NCBI RefSeq assembly: GCF_029051725.1
Contig: NZ_JAACFU010000003.1
Location: forward strand, 434,001-498,000
Direction of reading: 5' to 3'
Length of the DNA: 64,000 bases
From: Bradyrhizobium sp. CSS354
GTDB taxonomy: Bacteria; Pseudomonadota; Alphaproteobacteria; Rhizobiales; Xanthobacteraceae
This document shows positions 8,775 to 17,320 of the stretch, piece after piece (positions within the stretch are counted from its first letter, which is position 1; every line of letters starts with the position of its first letter). The notes beneath the pieces were generated by a model. That model did no database searches, was not told where the DNA came from, and worked only from the letters and a program-made list of their open reading frames with translations. A program made the translations under genes and the position numbers.

Positions 8775-9587
8775 TCACCCGATCTCGGCCACCGCGGCAA
8801 GAATGCGGGCGATGTCCTGCGGGCGCGAGAGGCGGTGATCGCCGTCCTGGATCATCGTCAGCACGACGTCGTCGGCGGGCAGGCGATGGGTCAGTGCGAA
8901 CGCATGCTGCCAAGGCACGTCAGGATCCTGAGCACCTTGCAAGATGCGGACGGGACAGCCGAGATCGATGGCGCTGCCGAGCACGAGGTGGTTGCGCCCC
9001 TCCTCGATCAGATTCCGCGTGATCGGATAGGGCGAGCCGTCGCCATAATCCGACGGTCTCAGCCAGACGCCCTTGGTCTCGATCTCTTTCTTCACTGCGG
9101 CCGGAAAATTCTTCCACATCAGCTCCTCGGTGAAGTCGGGCGCCGGCGCGATCAGCACCAGGCCCGCCAGCGAGGCTTTGGCTTGCTGTTTCTGTTGCCG
9201 CTTTTTGATTTCGCGCGCGAGCAGGAGCGCCATCCAGCCGCCCATGGACGAGCCGATCAGGACTTGCGGGCCGTCGCAGAACCGCTCGAATACCGCGACG
9301 CTTTCCTCGAGCCAGCGCCCGATGGTTCCGTCGGCGAAATCGCCACCGGATTCGCCATGGCCGGAATAATCGAACCGGACCACGGCACGGCCGTGATCAC
9401 GAGCCCAATCGTCCAGCGCCACAGCCTTGCTGCCCCGCATGTCCGATTTGAACCCGCCGAGCCAGACCAGTCCCGGTCCTTGACCAGATTTTTGGCTGGC
9501 GCGGCGGCGCACCGCGATCCGGCGTGCGGACGGGCCCTCGCCCACATCGATGAAGTCGAGCACGGCATCGGGAATTGCAGGGGTCAT
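8775..9587 (-). CDS. Alpha/beta hydrolase
   Basis: 270 residues. The nucleophile elbow GSSMGG lies near residue 117, an early RFDYSGHGESGG loop supplies the oxyanion region, and DPDVPW and DGDHRLSRP near the end provide the likely Asp and His of the triad. The architecture is like small serine hydrolases/acyl-peptidase-type thioesterases acting in the cytoplasm. Substrate unknown. The start at 9587 (MTPAIPDAVLDF) fits the domain; the in-frame extension to 9797 is Arg/Ser-rich and lies opposite the infC upstream region. Confidence 0.8.
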   Translation of the reverse strand: MTPAIPDAVLDFIDVGEGPSARRIAVRRRASQKSGQGPGLVWLGGFKSDMRGSKAVALDDWARDHGRAVVRFDYSGHGESGGDFADGTIGRWLEESVAVFERFCDGPQVLIGSSMGGWMALLLAREIKKRQQKQQAKASLAGLVLIAPAPDFTEELMWKNFPAAVKKEIETKGVWLRPSDYGDGSPYPITRNLIEEGRNHLVLGSAIDLGCPVRILQGAQDPDVPWQHAFALTHRLPADDVVLTMIQDGDHRLSRPQDIARILAAVAEIG

Positions 9588-9834
9588 GGAACGTTTACTC
9601 TGGCTGTGCAGTTTGAGCTGTCCGGACGTGCTCCGCAGCAGCCGGACGTCGGCATTTGCCCTTTGGGACGCTTGCGGAACAGAAGCAAGGTGTCTATGTC
9701 GGTCTGCGTGCCCCGCCGTGGCCAAAATGCCTCGCATTTGAGGCTTTTTCGACCGCCGCACGAGCGATTGCTTGCCGGCAAGCGTATCTTCCTGCAAAAT
9801 AGCCGCCTCTTTTCATAACTTTGGAGAACCACCC

Positions 9835-10374
9835 ATTCGCCGTCCCAATAAAGCCCCGCCCACTGCCGCCAAAGACGGGCCGCGCATCAATGACGACATT
9901 CGCAATGCGCAGATCCAGCTGATCGATCAGACCGGTGACAACAAGGGCACCATCGAGACCGTCGCGGCTATCCGCCTGGCCCAGGAAGCCGGCATGGATC
10001 TGGTCGAGATCTCGCCGAACGTCAGCCCTCCCGTCTGCAAGATCATGGACTACGGGAAGTATAAATATTCCGCGCAGAAAAAAGCCGCCGAAGCCCGCAA
10101 GCGGCAGAAGATCGTCGAGATCAAGGAGATCAAGCTCCGCCCGATGATCGACGACCACGACTACGAAGTGAAGATGCGCGCCATGCAGCGGTTCTTCGAA
10201 GAGGGCGACAAGGTCAAGATCACCCTGCGCTATCGCGGCCGCGAAATGGCGCACCAGGAGATCGGTACCAAGCTGCTCGACAAGATCAAGACCGACGTGG
10301 CCGAGCTCGCCAAGGTGGAGCAGGACGCGCGGTTCGAGGGCCGTCAGGTCGTCATGGTGCTGGCGCCGCGCTGA
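9835..10374 (+). CDS. infC: Translation initiation factor IF-3, AUU start
   Basis: 179 residues. IF-3 binds the 30S subunit, prevents premature 50S joining and discriminates against non-AUG starts. N-domain [16 protein letters not shown], linker region rich in Lys ([17 protein letters not shown]), and C-domain [15 protein letters not shown]...DHDYEVK are all present. The family N-terminus (RRPNKAPP) is preceded by ATT, not ATG, at 9835, with GGAG eight bases upstream. ATT as infC start is the classic arrangement through which IF-3 represses its own translation. A strong terminator follows, so rpmI-rplT is not read in a tight operon here. Confidence 0.96.
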   Translation: MRRPNKAPPTAAKDGPRINDDIRNAQIQLIDQTGDNKGTIETVAAIRLAQEAGMDLVEISPNVSPPVCKIMDYGKYKYSAQKKAAEARKRQKIVEIKEIKLRPMIDDHDYEVKMRAMQRFFEEGDKVKITLRYRGREMAHQEIGTKLLDKIKTDVAELAKVEQDARFEGRQVVMVLAPR

Positions 10375-10401
10375 CGCGAGTTGTTCAGGATTGAGAGTTC
10401 A

Positions 10402-10436
10402 ACGGCCCGTCCGGATGTCCGGCGGGCCGTTTTGTT
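10402..10436 (+). terminator. Rho-independent terminator after infC
   Basis: Inverted arms ACGGCCCG and CGGGCCGT, with an inner CCGG/CCGG pair around ATGT, are followed by TTTTGTTTT. GC-rich stem plus T-run, 28 bases after the infC stop. Confidence 0.9.
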
Positions 10437-10466
10437 TTCCCTGGGCACCCGTCCTGTTAGCGATAG

Positions 10467-10871
10467 TTACGTCCTCGTCGCCTGCCAGGTGCCGCTGCAC
10501 TGATCGCCGGAGATGATACCCCTCCACGAACCGGCGCCCTTCACGCCGGCGAGCCGGCCGCCGCCGCTGGCATGGGACGCCCCGACCGAAACCTGGACCG
10601 CGACGGCACCGCTGCGATTGACCTTGCCGGAGACCCGGCCACCGCCTGCGGACGACACCCGGCTGCCGGCGACGGTGAAGGGAACGCTGTAGCCGGAGCT
10701 GCAATTGCCGCGGGTGGTGGCGAAGGTGACGTTCCAGACGCCGTCATAGCCGCGGATGCGCGCATCGGCAGTCGAGGGAAACGCAGCCATGGCGAGCACG
10801 GCCAACAGCGCCAGGCAGCGCGGACGAGCGACATCCGTCAAAGACGGAAGCGATTGGGAAAAATAGGGCAT
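10467..10871 (-). CDS. Small secreted Gly/Ser-rich protein, unknown function
   Basis: 134 residues with a signal peptide (LALLAVLAMAAFPSTADA, cleavage near residue 37-38) and a mature part of about 95 residues built of Gly, Ser, Val and Arg: GYDGVWNVTFATTRGNCSSG, GGGRVSGKVNRSGAVAV and GSWRGIISGDQCSGTW. Two cysteines in the mature part may form a disulfide. It resembles short periplasmic proteins common in Bradyrhizobium; no function assigned. AGGA about six bases ahead supports the start at 10871. It is inserted in opposite orientation between infC and rpmI. Confidence 0.65.
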   Translation of the reverse strand: MPYFSQSLPSLTDVARPRCLALLAVLAMAAFPSTADARIRGYDGVWNVTFATTRGNCSSGYSVPFTVAGSRVSSAGGGRVSGKVNRSGAVAVQVSVGASHASGGGRLAGVKGAGSWRGIISGDQCSGTWQATRT

Positions 10872-11141
10872 GTTAATCCTGCTCCGGGCGACACGGCTCG
10901 GACATGAAGATAGCAATCCCGGATAGTCGGCGGCTAGGTTCCACCGGTTCATCGTTGCCAATTCGCCCGTCCTCTGTCATAAGCCCAGCCTTCATTGCCC
11001 GGCTGATTAAGGGCTGCCGTGGCGGTGTCCGTGCGGGTTTCGCGCTTGTTCGTAAAACCTGAGCACAATCAACGCTCTAACGAGCATTTTGACGGCCAGC
11101 CGCCTTTGCGGGCGGATTGCTATGGCCATTAGGAGAGCCAA

Positions 11142-11342
11142 ATGCCCAAGCTGAAGACCAAATCGGGCGCTAAAAAGCGCTTCAAGGTGACTGCCACCGG
11201 CAAAGTGATGTTCGCGCATCGTAGCAAGCGTCACGGCATGATCAAGCGGACGAAGAAGCAGATCCGGCAGCTGCGCGGCACCGCCGTGCTGTTCAAGACC
11301 GACGGCGACAACGTCAAGAAGTACTTCTTGCCCAACGCCTGA
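11142..11342 (+). CDS. rpmI: 50S ribosomal protein L35
   Basis: 66 residues, [17 protein letters not shown]... with [20 protein letters not shown], the expected length and signature of bacterial L35. A good AGGAG site precedes the ATG. A short GC hairpin (CCGCC-TTTG-CGGGCGG region near 11100-11116) in the leader might take part in L20-type autoregulation, but this is only suggestive. rplT follows 81 bases downstream. Confidence 0.97.
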   Translation: MPKLKTKSGAKKRFKVTATGKVMFAHRSKRHGMIKRTKKQIRQLRGTAVLFKTDGDNVKKYFLPNA

Positions 11343-11423
11343 TCGCGTCCACGATCATTGCCACCCGCGCCGCAGCTTTCGCGGCGATCCGAACATCAAG
11401 TCATCTTTCGAAGGATTTTTGTC

Positions 11424-11783
11424 ATGGCTCGCGTCAAACGCGGTGTGACCGCCCACGCCAAGCACAAGAAAGTCTACAAGGCCGCCAAGGGTTTCCGCGG
11501 CCGCCGCAAGAACACGATCCGCACCGCCAAGCCGGCGGTCGAGAAGGCTCTCGTGTATGCCTTCCGTGATCGCAAGCGCAAGAAGCGGACGTTCCGCGCA
11601 CTCTGGATCCAGCGCATCAACGCTGCCGTGCGTCCGTTCGGCCTGACCTACAGCCGCTTTATCGACGGCATGGCCAAGTCCGGGATCACCGTGGACCGCA
11701 AGGTGCTGTCGGATCTCGCGATCAACGAGCCCGCGTCGTTCCAGGCGATCGCCGAGAAGGCCAAAGCCGCTCTGGCGGCCTGA
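11424..11783 (+). CDS. rplT: 50S ribosomal protein L20
   Basis: 119 residues starting [21 protein letters not shown], with the usual highly basic N-terminal extension ([20 protein letters not shown]) and the globular part [19 protein letters not shown]. It is an early-assembling 23S rRNA-binding protein and in other bacteria a translational repressor of its own operon. Start 11424 follows AAGGA and gives the family N-terminus; the in-frame start at 11358 would add a non-conserved tail. Confidence 0.97.
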   Translation: MARVKRGVTAHAKHKKVYKAAKGFRGRRKNTIRTAKPAVEKALVYAFRDRKRKKRTFRALWIQRINAAVRPFGLTYSRFIDGMAKSGITVDRKVLSDLAINEPASFQAIAEKAKAALAA

Positions 11784-11786
11784 GGC

Positions 11787-12197
11787 CTAACGGCCGGCCC
11801 CGCCGGCCTTCAGCGCGCGTTGCGAATAGCGCTGGGCGATCTCCGCCCGGCAGAATGCCGTGAATGACAGATACATGGTGCCGGATTTATTCCGGTACTT
11901 CCGGTCGCACACGCGCATCTCGCGTTGGTAAGCCTGTTTCCGCGCAGTGTTGAGGCCGGGCATGAAGTCCGCCTCGCATTTCTTCTCGACGGCGGCGCCG
12001 AGCTGGACATCGCCGCTCGCGGTCAATTGGCAATCCTGAAACATTTTCATCGCGCTTTCGCAGCCCTTCTGGGCAGCGATGGCGTCGACGACCTCGTCCA
12101 GCGTCATCGACTTCTCCATGCAGACCATGGCGCGCGCCGGGGTGCTCGCGACGGAGAGAACGACGGCGAGAGCAGCCAGACAGGATCTTGAGAGCAT
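11787..12197 (-). CDS. Secreted cysteine-containing protein, unknown
   Basis: 136 residues with a signal peptide (LAALAVVLSVASTPARAM, cleavage near residue 23). The mature chain has five or more cysteines (VCMEKS, GCESAM, DCQLT, KKCEADF, VCDRKY, FCRAE) and many Lys/Arg, suggesting a disulfide-linked periplasmic protein. It is faintly like the LprI group but I do not assign it. Its stop codon lies four bases after the rplT stop, so the two genes converge over a hairpin. Confidence 0.65.
   Translation of the reverse strand: MLSRSCLAALAVVLSVASTPARAMVCMEKSMTLDEVVDAIAAQKGCESAMKMFQDCQLTASGDVQLGAAVEKKCEADFMPGLNTARKQAYQREMRVCDRKYRNKSGTMYLSFTAFCRAEIAQRYSQRALKAGGAGR
11792..11808. terminator. GC hairpin between converging rplT and the secreted-protein gene
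   Basis: Perfect 7-bp arms GGCCGGC/GCCGGCC around CCC directly after rplT. Only TT follows, so it is a weak intrinsic terminator at best; it also encodes the last residues of the opposing gene. Confidence 0.4.
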
Positions 12198-12348
12198 CGC
12201 GAAAGCCTCCTCGCTTTCCCCTTGGTGCCAGCCCCCCGCGCGAGGTTCAACCTAGCCGCTCGTCAGCCCGAAATGACCGGCTTTTCGCTTGACGTTACGG
12301 CCTTCGGGCGGCGACAACCCAGCCGAATTTGGCAGCAGGGATTTGACC

Positions 12349-13431
12349 GTGTCCGACCTCGCAATGCTCGAAACATCCATCCTCGACCAGATCGCCGCCG
12401 CCGGCGACGAGGCCGCCCTCGAAGCGGTGCGCGTCGCTGCCCTCGGCAAGAAGGGTTCGATCTCGGCGCTGCTTGCCACGCTCGGAAAAATGTCGCCGGA
12501 CGAACGCAAGACGCAAGGCGCTGCGATCAACCAGGCCAAGGACAAGGTCACCGAGGCGCTCGCCGCGCGGCGCGACGTCTTGAAATCGGCGGCGCTCGAC
12601 GCGCGGCTTGCGTCGGAAACCATCGACGTCACCCTGCCGCTGCGCGATGCGCCGGCCGAGGCCGGCCGCATCCATCCGCTGAGCCAGGTCTGGGACGAGC
12701 TGACCACGATCTTCGCCGATATGGGATTCTCGGTCGCCGAAGGGCCCGATATCGAGACCGACGACTACAACTTCACCAAGCTGAATTTTCCGGAAGGACA
12801 TCCCGCGCGCGAGATGCACGACACCTTCTTCTTCCATCCGAAGGAGGACGGCTCCCGCATGCTGTTGCGCACCCACACCTCGCCGGTGCAGGTGCGCACC
12901 ATGCTGAGCCAGAAGCCGCCGATCCGCGTGATCTGCCCGGGCCGCACCTATCGCATCGATTCGGACGCGACCCACACGCCGCAATTCCACCAGGTCGAAG
13001 GCCTCGTCATCGACAAGCACTCCCATCTCGGCCACCTCAAATGGATCCTGCACGAATTCTGCAAGGCGTTCTTCGAGGTCGATCACATCAACATGCGCTT
13101 CCGCCCCTCGTTCTTCCCGTTCACCGAGCCGTCGCTGGAAGTCGATATCCAGTGCCGCCGCGACAAGGGCGAGATCCGCTTCGGCGAGGGCGAGGACTGG
13201 CTCGAGATTCTCGGCTGCGGCATGGTGCATCCGAACGTGCTGCGCGCCTGCGGCATCGATCCCGACGAGTACCAGGGTTTTGCCTGGGGCATGGGCATCG
13301 ACCGCATCGCCATGCTGAAATACGGCATCGCCGACCTGCGCCAGCTGTTCGACAGCGACGTCCGCTGGCTGTCCCATTACGGCTTCAAGCCGCTCGAAGT
13401 GCCGACGCTGGCGGGAGGGCTGAGCTCGTGA
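12349..13431 (+). CDS. pheS: Phenylalanyl-tRNA synthetase alpha subunit
   Basis: 360 residues. Forms the alpha2-beta2 synthetase with PheT that charges tRNA-Phe in the cytoplasm. Class II motifs are present: motif 2 region [19 protein letters not shown] (near 225-243) and motif 3 [14 protein letters not shown] (near 328-341); the N-terminal coiled-coil (residues 1-90) recognises tRNA. A GTG at 12349 with AGGGA eight bases upstream is taken as the start; ATG 12364 is the alternative. pheT lies downstream, but a DUF559 gene has been inserted between them, separating the normally adjacent pair by about 550 bases. Confidence 0.95.
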   Translation: MSDLAMLETSILDQIAAAGDEAALEAVRVAALGKKGSISALLATLGKMSPDERKTQGAAINQAKDKVTEALAARRDVLKSAALDARLASETIDVTLPLRDAPAEAGRIHPLSQVWDELTTIFADMGFSVAEGPDIETDDYNFTKLNFPEGHPAREMHDTFFFHPKEDGSRMLLRTHTSPVQVRTMLSQKPPIRVICPGRTYRIDSDATHTPQFHQVEGLVIDKHSHLGHLKWILHEFCKAFFEVDHINMRFRPSFFPFTEPSLEVDIQCRRDKGEIRFGEGEDWLEILGCGMVHPNVLRACGIDPDEYQGFAWGMGIDRIAMLKYGIADLRQLFDSDVRWLSHYGFKPLEVPTLAGGLSS

Positions 13432-13463
13432 TGGGCTTGCTCGGACGCACGAAGACTCTCTCC

Positions 13464-13504
13464 GTTCCCTCCCCCCTTGTGGGGGAGGGTCAGGGAGGGG
13501 GGTA
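13464..13504. repeat. Left arm of 41-bp inverted repeat
   Basis: C-rich then G-rich sequence (core CCCCCCTTGTGGGGGAGGG), itself partly self-complementary. Its G-rich right end lies about nine bases ahead of the DUF559 ATG and probably acts as its ribosome binding site. Confidence 0.95.
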
Positions 13505-13511
13505 GCCGCGG

Positions 13512-13982
13512 ATGCCGCACGCAGTTGTAAGCCAGCGTCAGCGCGGCCGGGCGAAGCAACTTCGCCAAGCGATGACGCGCGCCGAAACACTGCTGTGGCG
13601 CTATCTAAAAGCTAACCGGATGGATGGTGTCGGCATCCGTCGTCAGACGCCGATCGGAAACTACATCGCCGATTTCGTGTGCTTCTCATCAAAGATCATC
13701 ATTGAGGTCGATGGGGAATCCCACGATTTCGAAGAGCGCCAAAAGGCGGATCGACGGCGCGACGCATTCTTCGCTGCCGAAGGGTTTCAGGTTCTGCGCT
13801 TCACCAACGAGCAGGTGATGACAAATCTGGAGGGAGTTGTTGAGGCAATCCGCCAGGCGGCATCCGCCGGAGCCCGCGGCTTACCCCCCTCCCTGACCCT
13901 CCCCCACAAGGGGGGAGGGAACATTGACACCGACCAAAGCAACTCAGTGAACACCGACAAAAGCCGAGGCACGCAGCCATGA
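13512..13982 (+). CDS. DUF559 (Vsr-like, PD-(D/E)XK) endonuclease-like protein
   Basis: 156 residues. The domain spans about residues 10-118: [20 protein letters not shown], then [16 protein letters not shown], then [20 protein letters not shown] and VLRFTNEQV. The Asp of ADF and the E-x-D-G-x-x-H core fit the PD-(D/E)XK nuclease fold related to very-short-patch repair endonucleases; activity is unproven for most DUF559 proteins. Residues after 120 include [13 protein letters not shown], which is simply the right repeat arm translated. The stop overlaps the pheT start (ATGA), so the insertion is translationally coupled to an essential gene. Codon choice looks less biased than in pheS/pheT. 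Confidence 0.85.
   Translation: MPHAVVSQRQRGRAKQLRQAMTRAETLLWRYLKANRMDGVGIRRQTPIGNYIADFVCFSSKIIIEVDGESHDFEERQKADRRRDAFFAAEGFQVLRFTNEQVMTNLEGVVEAIRQAASAGARGLPPSLTLPHKGGGNIDTDQSNSVNTDKSRGTQP
13882..13922. repeat. Right arm of 41-bp inverted repeat
   Basis: Exact reverse complement of 13464-13504 over all 41 bases. It lies inside the 3' part of the DUF559 coding sequence and encodes its [13 protein letters not shown] tail. Confidence 0.95.
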
Positions 13983-16387
13983 AATTCACTCTCTCCTGGC
14001 TGAAGGAACATCTCGAGACCGACGAGCCGCTGGACAAGCTCGCCGAGAAGCTCACCATGATCGGGCTCGAGGTCGAGAACATCGAGGACAAGGCGAAGGC
14101 GCTGAAGCCTTTCACCATCGCGAAGGTGATCTCGGCCGAGCAGCATCCGAACGCGGATCGGCTGCGCGTCTGCATGGTCGACACCGGCGACGGTGGCGCG
14201 CCCGTGCAGGTCGTGTGCGGCGCACCGAATGCGCGCTCAGGTCTCGTCAGCGTGTTCTCGCCGCCGGGCACCTACATTCCCGGCAAGGACATCACGCTCG
14301 GTGTCGGCACCATCCGCGGCGTCGAGAGCCGCGGCATGCTGTGCTCGGCGGCTGAATTGCAGATTTCCAACGACCATGACGGCATCATGGAATTGCCCGC
14401 GGATGCGCCGATCGGCGCTGCTTACGCCGCATGGGCCGGCCTCGGCGATCCCGTGGTCGAGATCAATCTGACGCCGAACCGGCAGGACTGCACCGGCGTG
14501 CACGGCATCGCGCGCGATCTCGCCGCTGCCGACATGGGCAAGTTCAAGGACCCGACCATCAAGCCGATCAAGGGCGAATTCCCGTGTCCGGTGAATGTTA
14601 CGGTCGAGGACGCCGCGCTCTGCCCGGGCTTCGCGCTACGCCTCGTGCGCGGCGTGAAGAACGGGCCCTCGCCGGAATGGCTGCAGAAGCGGCTGACCGC
14701 GATCGGCCTGCGTCCGATCAACGCGCTGGTCGACATCACCAACTTCATGACTTACGACCGCGCGCGGCCGCTGCACGTGTTCGACGCGAAGAAAGTGAAC
14801 GGCAATCTCGTGGTGCGCCGCGCCCGTGACGGCGAGACGCTGCTCGCGCTCGACGGCCGCAGCTACAACCTCGATCCCACGATTTGCGTGATCGCGGACG
14901 AGCATGGCGTCGAATCGCTCGCCGGCATCATGGGCGGCGAGGCCTCGGGCTGCGACGAAGGCACCACCGACGTGCTGATCGAATCGGCGCTGTGGAACGA
15001 GATCAACATCGCCCAGACCGGCCGCAAGCTCGGCATCAATTCGGACGCGCGCTACCGTTTCGAGCGCGGTGTCGATCCGGCCTTCATGGTGCCGGGGCTG
15101 GAGCTCGCGACGAAACTCGTGATGGAGATGTGTGGCGGCACGCCGTCGGAGAACGTCGTGGTCGGCAAGACCTTCGGCGACGACCGCGTGATCGATTTTC
15201 CGGTCACCGAGGTCAAGCGACTCTCGGGCATCGAAGTACCGATGCCGGAGATGAAGCGCATCCTGACCCATCTCGGCTTCATGATGGCGGGCCCGGGCCC
15301 CGTCGTGAAGGTCGCGGTGCCGTCATGGCGGACCGATGTGCACGGCAAGGCCGACATCGTCGAGGAAGTCGTCCGTATCCACGGCGTCGACAAGGTGCCG
15401 ATGACGCCGTTCGAGCGGGGCGAGGACGCACGAAAATCCGTGCTGACCCCGCTCCAGCTCCGCACCCGCCGCGCCAGGCGGGCGCTCGCGAGCCGCGGCA
15501 TCATCGAAGCGGTGACCTGGTCCTTCATCACCAAATCTGCCGCACAGCTGTTCGGCGGCGGCCAGCGCGAACTCGAAGTCGCCAACCCGATCGCGTCGGA
15601 TTTGTCCGACATGCGCCCGACCCTGTTGGCCGGCCTGATCGCGGCGGCGCAGGCCAATGCCGATCGCGGCTTTGGCGATGTCGCCCTGTTCGAGGTCGGG
15701 CAGGTGTTCAAAGGCGACCGCCCGCAGGATCAGTTCATGGCGGCGAGCGGCGTCCGCCGCGGTTTTGCATCATCGCAGGGTCTCGGACGGCACTGGTCGG
15801 GTTCGGCGCAGGCTGACTTGTTCGACGCCAAGGCCGATGCGCTCGCGGTGCTCGCGGCTGCCGGCGCTCCGATGCAGGCCCTTCAGATCGTCGCGGGCGG
15901 CCCGTCCTGGCTACATCCCGGGCGCTCCGGCACGATCCAGATCGGACCGCAGAACGTGCTGGGTTATTTCGGCGAGATGCATCCGCGCGCGCTCGATGCG
16001 CTCGGCGCCGGTGGCCCGCTGATGGTGTTCGAGGTGATCCTCGACCGCATCCCCGAGGCGAAGAAGAAGCCGACCCGCGCCAAGCCCGTGATCGAGCTGT
16101 CGGCATTCCAGCCGGTCTCACGCGATTTCGCCTTCATCGTCGACCGCACCGTGAAGGGCGGCGACATCGTGCGCGCGGCTCAGAGCGTCGACAAGAAGCT
16201 GATCACCGCCGTGAACGTGTTCGACGTCTACGAAGGCAAGGGCATCGACGACGGCAAGAAGTCGATCGCAATCGCGGTGACGATCCAGCCGCGCGAGAAG
16301 ACCCTGACCGACCAGGAGATCGAGGCCGTCGCCGCGAAAATCGTGGCGGAGGTGACGAAGAAGACCGGCGGCACTTTGCGAGCATGA
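13979..16387 (+). CDS. pheT: Phenylalanyl-tRNA synthetase beta subunit
   Basis: 802 residues, the usual full length. Domains in order: N-terminal B1 and EMAP-like tRNA-binding domain (residues about 40-150, [19 protein letters not shown]), B3/B4 editing domain (about 210-380, with [20 protein letters not shown]), B5 DNA-binding-like domain (about 400-475), catalytic-like core, and C-terminal FDX-ACB anticodon domain (about 705-802, [15 protein letters not shown]). Together with PheS it charges tRNA-Phe. The ATG overlaps the DUF559 stop by four bases. Its stop codon lies in a 16-bp palindrome. Confidence 0.96.
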   Translation: MKFTLSWLKEHLETDEPLDKLAEKLTMIGLEVENIEDKAKALKPFTIAKVISAEQHPNADRLRVCMVDTGDGGAPVQVVCGAPNARSGLVSVFSPPGTYIPGKDITLGVGTIRGVESRGMLCSAAELQISNDHDGIMELPADAPIGAAYAAWAGLGDPVVEINLTPNRQDCTGVHGIARDLAAADMGKFKDPTIKPIKGEFPCPVNVTVEDAALCPGFALRLVRGVKNGPSPEWLQKRLTAIGLRPINALVDITNFMTYDRARPLHVFDAKKVNGNLVVRRARDGETLLALDGRSYNLDPTICVIADEHGVESLAGIMGGEASGCDEGTTDVLIESALWNEINIAQTGRKLGINSDARYRFERGVDPAFMVPGLELATKLVMEMCGGTPSENVVVGKTFGDDRVIDFPVTEVKRLSGIEVPMPEMKRILTHLGFMMAGPGPVVKVAVPSWRTDVHGKADIVEEVVRIHGVDKVPMTPFERGEDARKSVLTPLQLRTRRARRALASRGIIEAVTWSFITKSAAQLFGGGQRELEVANPIASDLSDMRPTLLAGLIAAAQANADRGFGDVALFEVGQVFKGDRPQDQFMAASGVRRGFASSQGLGRHWSGSAQADLFDAKADALAVLAAAGAPMQALQIVAGGPSWLHPGRSGTIQIGPQNVLGYFGEMHPRALDALGAGGPLMVFEVILDRIPEAKKKPTRAKPVIELSAFQPVSRDFAFIVDRTVKGGDIVRAAQSVDKKLITAVNVFDVYEGKGIDDGKKSIAIAVTIQPREKTLTDQEIEAVAAKIVAEVTKKTGGTLRA

Positions 16388-16395
16388 TCATGCTC
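16380..16395. repeat. 16-bp perfect palindrome over the pheT stop codon
   Basis: GAGCATGATCATGCTC reads identically on both strands and contains the pheT TGA. It equals the two outer ends of the class G element (33748-33796) joined without the middle, suggesting an internally deleted copy. Confidence 0.75.
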
Positions 16396-16410
16396 GAGAA
16401 ATAGTAGAGC

Positions 16411-17181
16411 ATGAATCTCACTGACTTTCTTCCGAAGGACGTCAGCCTCACTGTTGCGACGGCGCTCTGCGCCGTCGCTTTCGTTTCGGGCACCGCGCGC
16501 GGCTTCTCCGGCTTCGGCTCGGCGCTGATCTTCATGCCGCTGGCGAGCAGCATCGCGGCGCCGCGTCTCGTTGCCGCGCTGCTCCTCGTGATCGATTTCG
16601 TCGCGGCCGCGCCGCTGCTGCCTGACGCCTGGCGCAAGGCGGATCGCAAGGCCACCGCGGTGCTCGTGCTGGGCGCGCTGGTCGGCGTCCCCGTCGGCAC
16701 CTATTTCCTCAGCGTGCTCGAACCCGTCACGACACGATGGATCATCTCCTGCTTCGTCGCCGCGCTGTTGCTTCTGCTGCTGTCGGGCTGGCGCTATCGC
16801 GGCAAGGACCACGCCTGGCTCTCGGTCGGCATCGGTAGCCTCTCCGGCTTCTGCAGCGGCCTCGCCCAGACCGGCGGCCCGCCGATCGTCGGCTATTGGC
16901 TCGGCCGGCCCATCGCCCCGATCGTCGCGCGCGCCAACATCTTGCTGTTTTTTGGCGCGTCGGATTTCTTCTCGATGGTCAGCTATGCAACCACAGGCCT
17001 GATCAGTCGCGAATCGCTGGTGCTTTCGCTGATCGTCGGTCCGGTCTATGCGATCGGCGTCGCCTTCGGCGCGTCGCTGTTCGGCCGTGCCAGCGAGAAA
17101 GTGTTTCGCGCGATTTGCTACGGGCTGATCGCGCTGGCCGTGATCGCGGGACTGCCGGCGCTGGATGGGATTTTGCGCTGA
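16411..17181 (+). CDS. Sulfite exporter TauE/SafE family protein
   Basis: 256 residues, about eight transmembrane segments. An N-terminal half with GTARGFSGFGSALIFMPL and a C-terminal repeat with SGFCSGLAQTGGPPIVGYWL are the two internally related signatures of the TauE/SafE family, inner-membrane carriers proposed to export sulfite, sulfoacetate or related organic acids. The substrate here is unknown. It lies 23 bases after pheT on the same strand and may be co-transcribed, but has no functional link to it. Confidence 0.85.
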   Translation: MNLTDFLPKDVSLTVATALCAVAFVSGTARGFSGFGSALIFMPLASSIAAPRLVAALLLVIDFVAAAPLLPDAWRKADRKATAVLVLGALVGVPVGTYFLSVLEPVTTRWIISCFVAALLLLLLSGWRYRGKDHAWLSVGIGSLSGFCSGLAQTGGPPIVGYWLGRPIAPIVARANILLFFGASDFFSMVSYATTGLISRESLVLSLIVGPVYAIGVAFGASLFGRASEKVFRAICYGLIALAVIAGLPALDGILR

Positions 17182-17190
17182 ATCATCCAC

Positions 17191-17311
17191 GTCGTCCCGG
17201 CGAAGGCCGGAACCCATAGTCCCGATCGGCTTTTGTTACGCGAACTGGTAACTCCGAGTCCTCGCCAAACCACATCCTGTGGTTATGGGTCCCGGCCTTC
17301 GCCGGGACGAC
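17191..17311. repeat. Intergenic palindromic repeat, class C
   Basis: GTCGTCCCGGCGAAGGCCGG and its inverse CCGGCCTTCGCCGGGACGAC form long outer arms; inner ACCCATAG and TTATGGGT also pair. It sits between the converging TauE and amine oxidase genes, so a bidirectional terminator role is possible. Other copies: 31430-31550, short form 40476-40519. Confidence 0.85.
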
Positions 17312-17320
17312 GAGTTAAGC

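Larger units (their letters stand above)
13464..13922. mobile_element. Candidate DUF559 unit bounded by 41-bp inverted repeats
   Basis: Perfect 41-base inverted repeats at 13464-13504 and 13882-13922 enclose nearly all of a DUF559 nuclease-like gene and interrupt pheS-pheT. No transposase is present and no target duplication is evident by eye. The repeat itself is of a type found widely in rhizobial intergenic DNA, so the unit may be a pair of repeat insertions rather than one mobile element. The nuclease plus bounding repeats makes co-mobilisation plausible. Confidence 0.45.

Noticed and set aside
13464..13922. CRISPR-like repeat pair
   Set aside because: Only two copies, in inverted orientation, enclosing a gene; not a direct-repeat array.
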